Shown here piece by piece: positions 35,915 to 43,781 of a stretch of 64,000 nucleotides of DNA; the stretch's first letter is position 1; each line of letters begins with the position of its first letter. The DNA comes from JANNBN01 sp031430595 (GTDB lineage Bacteria; Actinomycetota; Acidimicrobiia; Acidimicrobiales; JANYDT01). The stretch covers positions 1 to 64,000 of the forward strand of contig JANPBU010000017.1 of NCBI GenBank assembly GCA_031430595.1. The letters are read 5' to 3'. The position numbers were made by a program, and so were the translations under genes. The notes beneath the pieces are model-generated. The model worked only from the letters and a program-made list of their open reading frames with translations. It made no database searches and was not told the DNA's origin.

Positions 35915-36919
35915 ATGACAGAAAACATAAACATTCAGTTGTCGCAACTGCGAATTGGAGACGCCCTCCTTTACTGTGGTGAAGACATCGCCTCCCGCGT
36001 TGCTCGTTTCGTCGACGGATCAAGCTACGACCATGCCTGCCTGGTGGTCGACTTCGCAGACGATGGCGTACCCGTCGTCATCGATATCGGGTTTCGAGGA
36101 GTTGCCCGATACCGTCTCGATCATTACGAAAGCAAACCATCAGCTGTGCTCGTTCGTCGCCACAGACTGCCCGGCGGTGAACAGCTCTTTGCCCACAGAG
36201 CCCTTGAACAACACGATGAACTAGTCGATGGGTACGCTTTCAACAGGCTGCTCAGTATTGTCTTGATTTGTCTGACGCGATTCGCAGGGAACCTGTCGGA
36301 GATGGAGCCCGATATGGCCAAAGAGTTCGCTTATCAAACCACGGGACTTCTAACGAAGGCATGCAAGCGGCGTCACCTGAAAAACACGGGAGTCTGCGTG
36401 GACGGCATTCGCCGGCCCATGAACGTGTTCGCAAGCGATGCTCCCGATGCGCTTTATTACGGTTTGACTCATGACGAGCCGACTGGTGGCGGACTCCTGG
36501 GATGGGTTGCCAGCGCCCTAGAGTTTGATGAGTTTCTTGCCAAGCACGCCGGCTCACCAACTGGTGAGTTTGCCAAGGAGGGTCTTTCGTTCAGCCACAT
36601 CGAACTTCGCCAAGAGATTGACACCCTCTACCGGAGTCTTGGGTTTTCAACACCGAGTTACAAGACCCCAAGCAATCAAGAATTGAAGGATTCTGTCGTC
36701 GAGGCATCACTCTCGGTCGCCGCGGAACTGGCCCTCGCCGTTGATACCAATCAAACACCCTTTGCTGGAAAGAATCTGGTTTCAGCGCTTGCCCTCTGGC
36801 TGCTCGACAACTTCCTGACGGAAGGAAGAATCTCGACTCCAGCTGACCTTCAAACCACCAAGTCGCTCTTCGACGTGGGGCTGCTAGACCTCGATGCGGT
36901 TCAATGGCACGAGGAGTAA
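35915..36919 (+). CDS. Permuted papain-like (YiiX/NlpC-type) cysteine hydrolase
   Basis: 334 residues. The N-terminal part reads QLRIGDALLYCGEDIASRVARFVDGSSYDHACLVVDF. The catalytic His is probably His40 (YDHACLV), and a Cys comes later (Cys161 in NTGVCVDGIRR). His before Cys is the circularly permuted order of YiiX-like NlpC/P60 relatives, which act on lipids, peptides or wall fragments. The C-terminal 150 residues are a helical domain of unknown role. There is no signal peptide, so it acts inside the cell. The ribosome site is AAAAGAGAAA. Confidence 0.65.
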   Translation: MTENINIQLSQLRIGDALLYCGEDIASRVARFVDGSSYDHACLVVDFADDGVPVVIDIGFRGVARYRLDHYESKPSAVLVRRHRLPGGEQLFAHRALEQHDELVDGYAFNRLLSIVLICLTRFAGNLSEMEPDMAKEFAYQTTGLLTKACKRRHLKNTGVCVDGIRRPMNVFASDAPDALYYGLTHDEPTGGGLLGWVASALEFDEFLAKHAGSPTGEFAKEGLSFSHIELRQEIDTLYRSLGFSTPSYKTPSNQELKDSVVEASLSVAAELALAVDTNQTPFAGKNLVSALALWLLDNFLTEGRISTPADLQTTKSLFDVGLLDLDAVQWHEE

Positions 36920-37018
36920 GCGAAAAGGATTGACCGCCTGGGGGCACACCAAGACTGGGCGACCGATCTCCTGCCGACCGGGACGGCTACCTACTCGCTA
37001 ATCAGACCGTTTCCGCCA

Positions 37019-38062
37019 TCAATCGCTTAATGCCGAAGAGACCAACATTTGTAGGGATCGAATCATTGACCGAAGTTCTTGCAGGTAATCGGAAGCCTTG
37101 AAAGTCTTCTGGAGCTCAACCGGGCAAATTGTCCTGTCATCCACTCCTACCGTCTCCACGGACACTCCGTATGGCAAAGCAAGGAGCCGAATCGCATCAA
37201 CGTGGTGGTAGGGGCGGTAAATCGCTGTCGTTACCAAAAGAACACGAGAACCCACCTTCGCGTCGCACAGCTTTGTTCCCCAGAACGAATAGGCGTCAGG
37301 TGTATTTGCTCGACGAGTCAGATCGCTACTCGGCGCAGCAACCACATCAACCGTTTTTTCAGACTCATACCGATAACGGCGAATCAACCATGAAGCATTG
37401 GGATTCGCATCGTTGTGTTCCTGCTCCTCAACCACTTCGCTCAAGTTGAGCGAGCGACGCATCCCGGCATCTATCGCATCGAATTCAGTCAGAACAGAAC
37501 CAATGCCCGAGGCCGTCGCTAGGTCAAACTCGTTTCCAGCTAGTGGTCGAAACGCTCCAACTGCCGTTATGTGATTCACGCGGAGACCATCGTTGACTAG
37601 GTTTCCAATCAGCTGCGGTCGAAGAATGCAGCCTCGGACCAGCCCGCCAAGAACAATGGCAAAGTCATACTCGCCGTCCGAGGGATCGGGCGACCGAACC
37701 ATTCCAAGTGCCCTCGCAGCGGACTGCACCAACTCTTCGTGGTCGCCTGCGAGTTCGACACTTTCGGAAAGATTGCGTTCTTTTCCATTCCGGAAGTCCC
37801 AGAGAATCGAGAACGATTCAAGGTCGTTCAGGTACGAAAGCAACACAGTTGCGGAAGGTGAGGGGCCGATGGGGGGCGGACCCTGATACAGCGTCACGAG
37901 AGCCCGGAACGGCTCGTTGGAAAGCCACGTGGCAACCGATTCGATCAGAGCGTGCCGATCTCCCGTCACAGGGAAGTCCGGGAGCGATACGGGCAAAAAA
38001 TCACCACTACTTTCGCTAGTCGCTCCTACACGGATGTTGTGGTCAACCTGCTGCCTATCCAT
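37019..38062 (-). CDS. Unknown cytoplasmic protein, about 347 residues
   Basis: Starts at ATG 38062, preceded by AAGG; a GTG at 38083 would add seven residues. The middle carries YDFAIVLGGLVRGCILRP and later SRVLLVTTAIYRPYHHVDAIRL, an alternating strand/helix pattern faintly like DUF218/YdcF proteins, but without their conserved residues. Not recognised with confidence. It is divergent from the PgeF-like gene and convergent with the papain-like hydrolase gene. Confidence 0.6.
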   Translation of the reverse strand: MDRQQVDHNIRVGATSESSGDFLPVSLPDFPVTGDRHALIESVATWLSNEPFRALVTLYQGPPPIGPSPSATVLLSYLNDLESFSILWDFRNGKERNLSESVELAGDHEELVQSAARALGMVRSPDPSDGEYDFAIVLGGLVRGCILRPQLIGNLVNDGLRVNHITAVGAFRPLAGNEFDLATASGIGSVLTEFDAIDAGMRRSLNLSEVVEEQEHNDANPNASWLIRRYRYESEKTVDVVAAPSSDLTRRANTPDAYSFWGTKLCDAKVGSRVLLVTTAIYRPYHHVDAIRLLALPYGVSVETVGVDDRTICPVELQKTFKASDYLQELRSMIRSLQMLVSSALSD

Positions 38063-38133
38063 GCCAATAGCCTTGCACACCACCTATTTGGCACCGACCT
38101 GCGCCGACGCAACGTAGTCGCTACCATTCATCT

Positions 38134-38943
38134 GTGCGAACGGAGCAAATTGGTGAACTTGCGGTGCTGCGGTTTGAGTCGTTCGATCAGTTCGACGGAC
38201 TTTCATCGTTCGTGTCGACCCGCGTCGGCGGGGTAAGCACCGGCCCATACGATTCTCTGAATCTTGGCTTGCACGTTGGTGACGAACCTTCTTCGGTGAT
38301 CGAAAACCGGCGGCGTGTTTTGCGCTCGACGGGATCCTCTCTAGAGCAATCGGTTTGGTGCCAACAAATTCATCGACCCAACATTGCTCTCGTAGATGAT
38401 CAGTTCGCAGGCCGTGGCTCCCTGACCGTTGGCGATGCATTACAAGAAACCGACGCACTTATTACGCAAACCCGTGAACTGACGCTTTGCGTGATGCTTG
38501 CGGATTGCGTGCCAGTAGTCCTGTACGACAGTGTTACCCGGAGCGTTGGTGTGATTCACGCAGGCTGGGGCGGCACGGTCCGAGAAATCGTGGTCGCAAC
38601 CGTCGCAGCGATGGTTGACGCGTTCGGCACTGAACCAGTGAATCTCACGGCCGGGATCGGGCCGTCGATCGGGCCGTCGACCTACGAGGTTGGAAAGGAA
38701 GTGATTGAACTCGCGCTGAAACGTTCCTGGGGCGAAGAGTGCCTTCTTCCACACCAGGCCGACGGGAAGGCGATGTTTGACCTGTGGACTGCGAACCGAA
38801 GACAACTCGAAGCCGCAGGTGTACCCCCTTCGCAGATAGAAGTCGCCATGATCTCCACGGACGCCAACCAAGAGACACTGTTTTCTGATCGATCTGTTCG
38901 ACCAACCGGGCGCTTCATTTGCGCAGCAACCCTGCTTCCGTAG
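38134..38943 (+). CDS. pgeF: PgeF/YfiH-like (laccase-domain) purine/peptidoglycan editing enzyme
   Basis: 269 residues. It has all marks of the family: FVSTRVGGVSTGPYDSLNLG, VWCQQIHRPNIALVD (Cys, His), ADCVPVVLYD (zinc Cys) and VGVIHAGWGGTVREIV (zinc His). Members hydrolyse mis-incorporated muropeptide precursors or act as adenosine deaminase/phosphorylase. Usually the gene sits near cell-division genes; here it lies 11 bases before a CHAT-STAND gene in an accessory island. Starts at GTG 38134. Confidence 0.85.
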   Translation: MRTEQIGELAVLRFESFDQFDGLSSFVSTRVGGVSTGPYDSLNLGLHVGDEPSSVIENRRRVLRSTGSSLEQSVWCQQIHRPNIALVDDQFAGRGSLTVGDALQETDALITQTRELTLCVMLADCVPVVLYDSVTRSVGVIHAGWGGTVREIVVATVAAMVDAFGTEPVNLTAGIGPSIGPSTYEVGKEVIELALKRSWGEECLLPHQADGKAMFDLWTANRRQLEAAGVPPSQIEVAMISTDANQETLFSDRSVRPTGRFICAATLLP

Positions 38944-38954
38944 CGAAGACGGCG

Positions 38955-41813
38955 ATGGACTTTGAGCTTTCGATTACGTCTGAGCCAGAATCACTATGCC
39001 TACGGGGGCGCGGGCCAGGGCTCGAAACAGAAACCACGATTGAGTTCGATTTCGATCGCCTTACGCTGTTCAATAGCGGTTGGAGCGAAGGGTTACGGCG
39101 CGCGTTCGAAGTAGAGCTTGGACAGCACATTGTTAGAGCTGGCGTGCTGCCCGCAATGGTTCCGTACTTTCCAACGACCCTTTGGATTCGACCGGCCGAT
39201 GAAGCGGCCAGTGCAATTCCCTGGGAACTAGCGCGCGCAAATTTTGATTCGCGGAGCACGGCCGTCGATCGAATTCTTGAACCGCGTCGAATGGCCCTTA
39301 TTCGGACCACCGCTGCTAATCGGAAGGCGTGGTCTCTCGGCTCGGTGAAGTCATGGTCGCCAATCGACGGCGAAGAACTTCGAAACTCCACGATTCAACT
39401 GCTCGATACGAGCGAAGCGTTTCATTCGATTGGCATGCTGCCCGTAATTGCGAATTTGAGATCTGCTACGCCGAGTGATGCTGACATCGTTATCTTTCTG
39501 GGGCATGCATTGCCGCCAGTTGACGAGACTCCGGGTCTATTCAAAATGGAAACGAATAGGACACCGCAAGAGTTTGTCGATCTTTTTCGACGAAGGGACG
39601 GATCGCTGCCTTTCGTCGTGGTCTTGGGGGCATGCGCTACCGCAAAGGGCACAAAGAAGTGTCATTCGATCGCCGCCATGCTCCACGCCGAGGGGGTAGG
39701 GATAGTCGTTGGTTTCGATGAAATCGTTCGATGGGACGCGGTGAAAGTCGCGACGCAAACATTCGTCGGCGAGCTTCTGAGTACGGGTCGGATAGGGCAT
39801 GCTTCGGCGCAGGCCAACGCCGAGATGGCGGCGATGAAACTTGGCGAGAACTCGAACCTAGTCGTCTGGAGCAATTTCACCGAGCGGGCTACGGATGCTC
39901 CTCGCCCAGGCAGTGTGATCAACACCGCGATGGCAATTCCACCAAACGATCGGGAGGACTATCCGGAGCGAACCATGATGATCTCAGCGGCGCCGAATAG
40001 GGGTGTGGTTGTGATCCTCGGCCCTTCGGGCGTCGGAAAATCTACCCTCGCCGCCTTGCTCGCCTTCCGAGCGGACCAAGGTTTCGCTTGGACTCTTGAC
40101 GGGGCCGACCAAAACACCGTTTTAACGAGCCTTGCAAAATTGTTCCTCGATGACCTTGGATCAGTGAACACGGTTTCATCGATCGATGATATCGAGTTCT
40201 TCGCCGGTATGGCTCTCGATCGCCTCCGCTCGTCTGACAAACCATGGGTTGTGGTACTCGACGGCGCAAACGATCATTCGGACACTTACCATCGACTTCC
40301 CATCCCAAAAGCTTCCGCTGGACAGGTGCTGATCATCTCGACTACCCATGAAAGTTGGCGGAACTACTCCTTCTCGCGAAACGACCTCCGCACAGGAGTT
40401 ACAACACCAGTCTATCAGCTTGCGCTCGAACCAGTTCGATTCACCGACCGGTCGCTCGGACACCTCACACAAATTTGTACGGTCGGACTTCCGTTACTTC
40501 GAAACATATACAAACAACTCGTTGAACGCGTCGGGAGCCCCCGCACGATCGAACACTATGTTGAAAAGGTGCTCCGGTCGAACGACCCCCACCTGATGGA
40601 TGCCCATCAGGCTTCGGATCTCGCCGTAAAAGTTACCTCAGCCGTCGCGCCAGAGTTGATTGATGGATTAGTGGTTGCTTCAGCCCTGCCTTCGGGAGGG
40701 ATCACCCAAGCGGTCACGCTGGAACTTTCGATGACGACGAGCTTTGATCAGTTACGTACCCTTGGAATTCTGAACGAGACCAGCGGTGTCGATCGACTTC
40801 ACTCCCTATTGCGAGAATCCTGTATTCGAGTTCTTCGTGATGGTTTTGAGACGCTCTTCAAAAAGGGAGTCCTGGGAAGCGCTCAGTTCTTCCGAGAACA
40901 CGAACGACTTGGGAGCTTAAAAGCTGATCGCGAAATCGGAACGCTTCTCGCGTCCCTCCAAAATCGAATCGGGCCAAGCCGTGCGGTGGGTATCGCAATG
41001 ATTCGGCTTGGCAAAGCCCTTGAACTGCACGGCGATGTACCCACGAGTGCAGAATTTTCCGCTCGCGGGCTCGCCCAGCTCGAAGACGGAATCAATGTGA
41101 TTTTGCAGTCAGATGCACGTCTGAGCATCGCTCGCCTGACGAACCAATCGACAAATTCCACGACGGCTGCCATCAACGAAGCACTCGGCCAGTGTGATCT
41201 GATCATCGCGATGATGAGTGACAGCGTGGACAACGATGCAAAACTTCGATGTCTTCGAGCCATGGCCATGCGAGGACTGCTTCTGAGAAAACTCGCCGTC
41301 GGAGGACATTGCGACACCGAAGCCTTGGCCGAGGAACTGCTGGACCAGTCCACCCAGCTGCTCGAGCGATCCGTGTCTGAACGCCGCGTCTTGTTTGGCG
41401 TCAACGGATTGAAGGATCCACTCGCAAGACTTGAGTTGCTTCGGGCCAAATACAATTTGACCGGAAATCTTATTGCAACCGCAAAACTCGGAAGAGCCGA
41501 AGACTTCGCAAGAGCCAGGACACTTTATGAGGAGATATTGTCCGAGCGGATCGAGATACTCGGTACGACAAACCATCCACACGTTGCAGCTTGCTACCAC
41601 GGCATCGCAATCGTTTGGTTCGAGCAATCCCTGCACGACAAATCGGCATCCATCTCTGAACGACGAAAGCTGCTCAGCCGAGCAAGCGGGAGCGTGCAAC
41701 AAGCGATCGACATTCGCGAAATCTTGTCTCCGCTCGCTCCCAGCAATGACCTCGAGAAATCGCTGAGTCTTCAGGCCAAGATCACGGAAGCTCGTCGCGA
41801 CGCGACAATGTGA
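38955..41813 (+). CDS. CHAT protease-like domain fused to STAND NTPase
   Basis: 952 residues from ATG 38955; an in-frame TTG at 38919 would overlap the PgeF gene. The N-terminal part has a CHAT (caspase-like) catalytic dyad: His184 (FLGHALP) and Cys227 (VVLGACATA). It is followed by a P-loop NTPase with Walker A GPSGVGKS (356-363) and Walker B VVVLDGAND (432-440), and a helical, probably TPR-like, C-terminal half. This fits a ligand-sensing ATPase that activates a caspase-like protease. Both catalytic residues are present. Confidence 0.85.
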   Translation: MDFELSITSEPESLCLRGRGPGLETETTIEFDFDRLTLFNSGWSEGLRRAFEVELGQHIVRAGVLPAMVPYFPTTLWIRPADEAASAIPWELARANFDSRSTAVDRILEPRRMALIRTTAANRKAWSLGSVKSWSPIDGEELRNSTIQLLDTSEAFHSIGMLPVIANLRSATPSDADIVIFLGHALPPVDETPGLFKMETNRTPQEFVDLFRRRDGSLPFVVVLGACATAKGTKKCHSIAAMLHAEGVGIVVGFDEIVRWDAVKVATQTFVGELLSTGRIGHASAQANAEMAAMKLGENSNLVVWSNFTERATDAPRPGSVINTAMAIPPNDREDYPERTMMISAAPNRGVVVILGPSGVGKSTLAALLAFRADQGFAWTLDGADQNTVLTSLAKLFLDDLGSVNTVSSIDDIEFFAGMALDRLRSSDKPWVVVLDGANDHSDTYHRLPIPKASAGQVLIISTTHESWRNYSFSRNDLRTGVTTPVYQLALEPVRFTDRSLGHLTQICTVGLPLLRNIYKQLVERVGSPRTIEHYVEKVLRSNDPHLMDAHQASDLAVKVTSAVAPELIDGLVVASALPSGGITQAVTLELSMTTSFDQLRTLGILNETSGVDRLHSLLRESCIRVLRDGFETLFKKGVLGSAQFFREHERLGSLKADREIGTLLASLQNRIGPSRAVGIAMIRLGKALELHGDVPTSAEFSARGLAQLEDGINVILQSDARLSIARLTNQSTNSTTAAINEALGQCDLIIAMMSDSVDNDAKLRCLRAMAMRGLLLRKLAVGGHCDTEALAEELLDQSTQLLERSVSERRVLFGVNGLKDPLARLELLRAKYNLTGNLIATAKLGRAEDFARARTLYEEILSERIEILGTTNHPHVAACYHGIAIVWFEQSLHDKSASISERRKLLSRASGSVQQAIDIREILSPLAPSNDLEKSLSLQAKITEARRDATM

Positions 41814-41997
41814 CCGATAGAAACTCGCTGTCCGACCATTGTTTGCAACGGTGGTTTGTGATGGCCAACTGGAGTGTCCTTTGACGGCTGTTTGAAACTG
41901 TGGCGGTCACCGACACGCAGTTTTGCAGTGGATTTGCACTCAGTCGCAACACTGGTGTGGTGACAAGGCTCATTTAAGACCTTACCGAAGGGGAAAT

Positions 41998-42393
41998 ATG
42001 GCGAACTGGGAGTCCGTAGAAAAATTCTGTCTTGAGAATTTTCAAGTTCAAAGTGGTGCACCGGGTGCGCTACTCCTGCACCTCAAGACTGGATCGCGGA
42101 CGCAACTCGTTTCGCTGGTTCATGAAACCCTTGAGAACGGCGGTGAAAGTTGGGTCTCGATATCGTCTCCGGTTGGTCGGCTGGTCGACCTCCAATCGAT
42201 GCTTCAAGTACTGCTGAAAATGGCTGGGAACGCGGTTGTCGGAGGGCTTGTGAGCGATGGCGAATTCGTTAGCCTTAAGCATTCAGTACCGCTAGTGAAT
42301 CTCGACCTCAACGAGCTGATTCGTCCTCTGCAACTTGTTGCTATCGGTGCCGACTTATACGAGGACCTTTCGACCGGCCGCGATGAATACTGA
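41998..42393 (+). CDS. YbjN/TY-chaperone-like protein, 131 residues
   Basis: ATG 41998 follows GAAGGGGAAAT. The sequence SWVSISSPVGRLVDLQSML ... VVGGLVSDGEFVSLKHSVPL ... LNELIRPLQLVAIGADLYED is the YbjN-like T3SS-chaperone fold pattern (beta sheet then paired helices). Such proteins occur in conflict loci next to CHAT and STAND proteins, probably holding peptide substrates or effectors. The 184-base region between the CHAT-STAND stop and this start is gene-free. Confidence 0.6.
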   Translation: MANWESVEKFCLENFQVQSGAPGALLLHLKTGSRTQLVSLVHETLENGGESWVSISSPVGRLVDLQSMLQVLLKMAGNAVVGGLVSDGEFVSLKHSVPLVNLDLNELIRPLQLVAIGADLYEDLSTGRDEY

Positions 42394-42421
42394 CGCAATG
42401 AATACTGACCGAGCTGATTAG

Positions 42422-42733
42422 ATGGCACTATTCAGAAAAAAGTCTGAAGCAGAGAAAGACTTGTTTGCTCGATGCGCGGCCGTCGGAGGAGCTGCTGTCG
42501 ATGGTGATTCATTAATGCTGAATCATTATCTTGAGTCCGCTGAAGATATCCGAAGGCTGTTCTTGGAAGTGACTCGAACAGACGGAATAAAGATTGCGAA
42601 AAAGTCCAGCCTAGGCGCCGCTGATTTTATGGCCAACTACGTTGGTAGACAACTCGGCGATACAAGCGCCATCCCCGGGCGGAAAGCCGACGAGGTAATG
42701 AAGAGACTACTAAGTGGTCTGCTCGATGGCTAG
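42422..42733 (+). CDS. Small unknown protein with cationic N-terminus, 103 residues
   Basis: Starts MALFRKKSEAEKD right after a TAG that ends a seven-codon frame (MNTDRAD) beginning at 42398, so translation may be by re-initiation. The body is helical (RRLFLEVTRTDGIKIAKK). The N-terminal M-x-LF-x-(R/K)-K motif matches two other small proteins of the island. No family is known. Confidence 0.55.
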   Translation: MALFRKKSEAEKDLFARCAAVGGAAVDGDSLMLNHYLESAEDIRRLFLEVTRTDGIKIAKKSSLGAADFMANYVGRQLGDTSAIPGRKADEVMKRLLSGLLDG

Positions 42734-42899
42734 AAGAAGTATGAAAAATCGAAGGTGGACGAGACACCCGAACACTTCAATAGGCATCACCTCAGAAAGC
42801 ACATGGAACACGAAGACAGGAAAGTATTTGTGCACTCTGCTGAGAGTTTGGGCGCCACGAACACCCATCGACACTACGAAAAGGGAGGGGGTGAATAAT

Positions 42900-43028
42900 A
42901 TGGGAGAGAAGAATCCAGAAATCAACAAAGGAGTCAAGCCGGCCGAGAAACCAGCCGACACCAAAAAGCCGACTGTTGCACCGCTACTCGGAGCCGTCGC
43001 AGTTGGCAATACCGTAAAGCGGCCATAA
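42900..43028 (+). CDS. 42-residue peptide with strong ribosome site
   Basis: ATG 42900 is preceded by GGGAGGGGGTGAATAAT. The product begins MGEKNPEINKGVKPAEKPAD, is rich in Lys/Pro in its first half, and has a small hydrophobic segment (VAPLLGAVAVG) near the end, finishing NTVKRP. A perfect 11-bp hairpin follows the stop. It is too short for an enzyme; a peptide effector, signal or protease substrate would fit its place between TY-chaperone-like and paralogous small genes. No homologue could be checked. Confidence 0.5.
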   Translation: MGEKNPEINKGVKPAEKPADTKKPTVAPLLGAVAVGNTVKRP

Positions 43029-43040
43029 CTTAAATCCTGA

Positions 43041-43077
43041 TACAGGTGCCCACCACGATGAGTTGCGGGCACCTGTA
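43041..43077 (+). terminator. Hairpin after the 42-residue peptide gene
   Basis: TACAGGTGCCC (43041-43051) and GGGCACCTGTA (43067-43077) form a perfect 11-bp stem around a 15-base loop, starting 13 bases after the stop. There is no T-tract. It may be a terminator or an mRNA-stabilising structure. Confidence 0.5.
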
Positions 43078-43220
43078 CCAATGATCTGGTCCGACGACCC
43101 TCTATGCAGGCGTCTTGCCGGCAAAAACCTCATTGGTGATCCGCGTCTCCCGTTTGAAGTGTAACAACTACTAACCGTTTAGAACCCGCCGAACCGGCCC
43201 TCAATAGATCGGCATTCCGT

Positions 43221-43649
43221 ATGAAACTTTTTGGGCGAAAAAATTCAAGTGCTTCACCAGCGAAGCCGGAAACTCAGCCGTCTCCGAGCGTTAATGACTC
43301 GTGGCAATCAGCACCTGAAATCGTCAACCTGGAACCTTACAATCCCGAAGGAAAAGCTATGCATTTGTCAATCGATCGATCGAACACACCGGGACGCGAG
43401 AGCGTGACCTACCGCTTCACCCTGAAGTTACTTGCGACACCCGAAGAACTCGCTCTCCTAGACCGTTACGCCAAACCAGCCGATACAAAGGGACTGCTCA
43501 AGCAGTACCTGGCTGGATTGAGTTTCGAGAATACGGCCCTCGGCCACACGGTCGAGATGCTTGAGATCCACATGAACAACGTTCGATCTTTCGTAGCGCT
43601 CTCACGGAACGGGGAAGCATTTGCAGGTCATGAGGAAATCGATTTGTAA
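43221..43649 (+). CDS. Small protein, paralogue of the 30287 gene product
   Basis: 142 residues. The N-terminus MKLFGRKNSSASPAKPET is cationic, then Pro/Ser-rich to about residue 45; residue 47 begins the domain M-x-LSI-x-RS shared with the 30287 gene product. Conserved positions include T-P-EE-LALLDRY and a Val-Glu-x-Leu-Glu stretch, ending EEIDL. The extra N-terminal linker suggests a membrane- or protein-targeting tail. A hairpin follows at once. Confidence 0.6.
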   Translation: MKLFGRKNSSASPAKPETQPSPSVNDSWQSAPEIVNLEPYNPEGKAMHLSIDRSNTPGRESVTYRFTLKLLATPEELALLDRYAKPADTKGLLKQYLAGLSFENTALGHTVEMLEIHMNNVRSFVALSRNGEAFAGHEEIDL

Positions 43650-43678
43650 TCAGGCAGCCCTCCGGCCGTTGCCTGATT
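43648..43678 (+). terminator. Hairpin at the end of the 43221 gene
   Basis: AATCAGGCA (43648-43656) and TGCCTGATT (43670-43678) form a perfect 9-bp stem that overlaps the TAA stop and ends in TTTC. It is probably an intrinsic terminator separating the small-gene set from the large genes downstream. Confidence 0.55.
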
Positions 43679-43781
43679 TCAGACGGTTGCGAAAACTGAC
43701 TTATCCCGTGGCGTCAACCAACGTGCTCACATTGGATAGGTTGATTTATCGGCAATTGTCTAAGGCCATAACGTAATAGTC

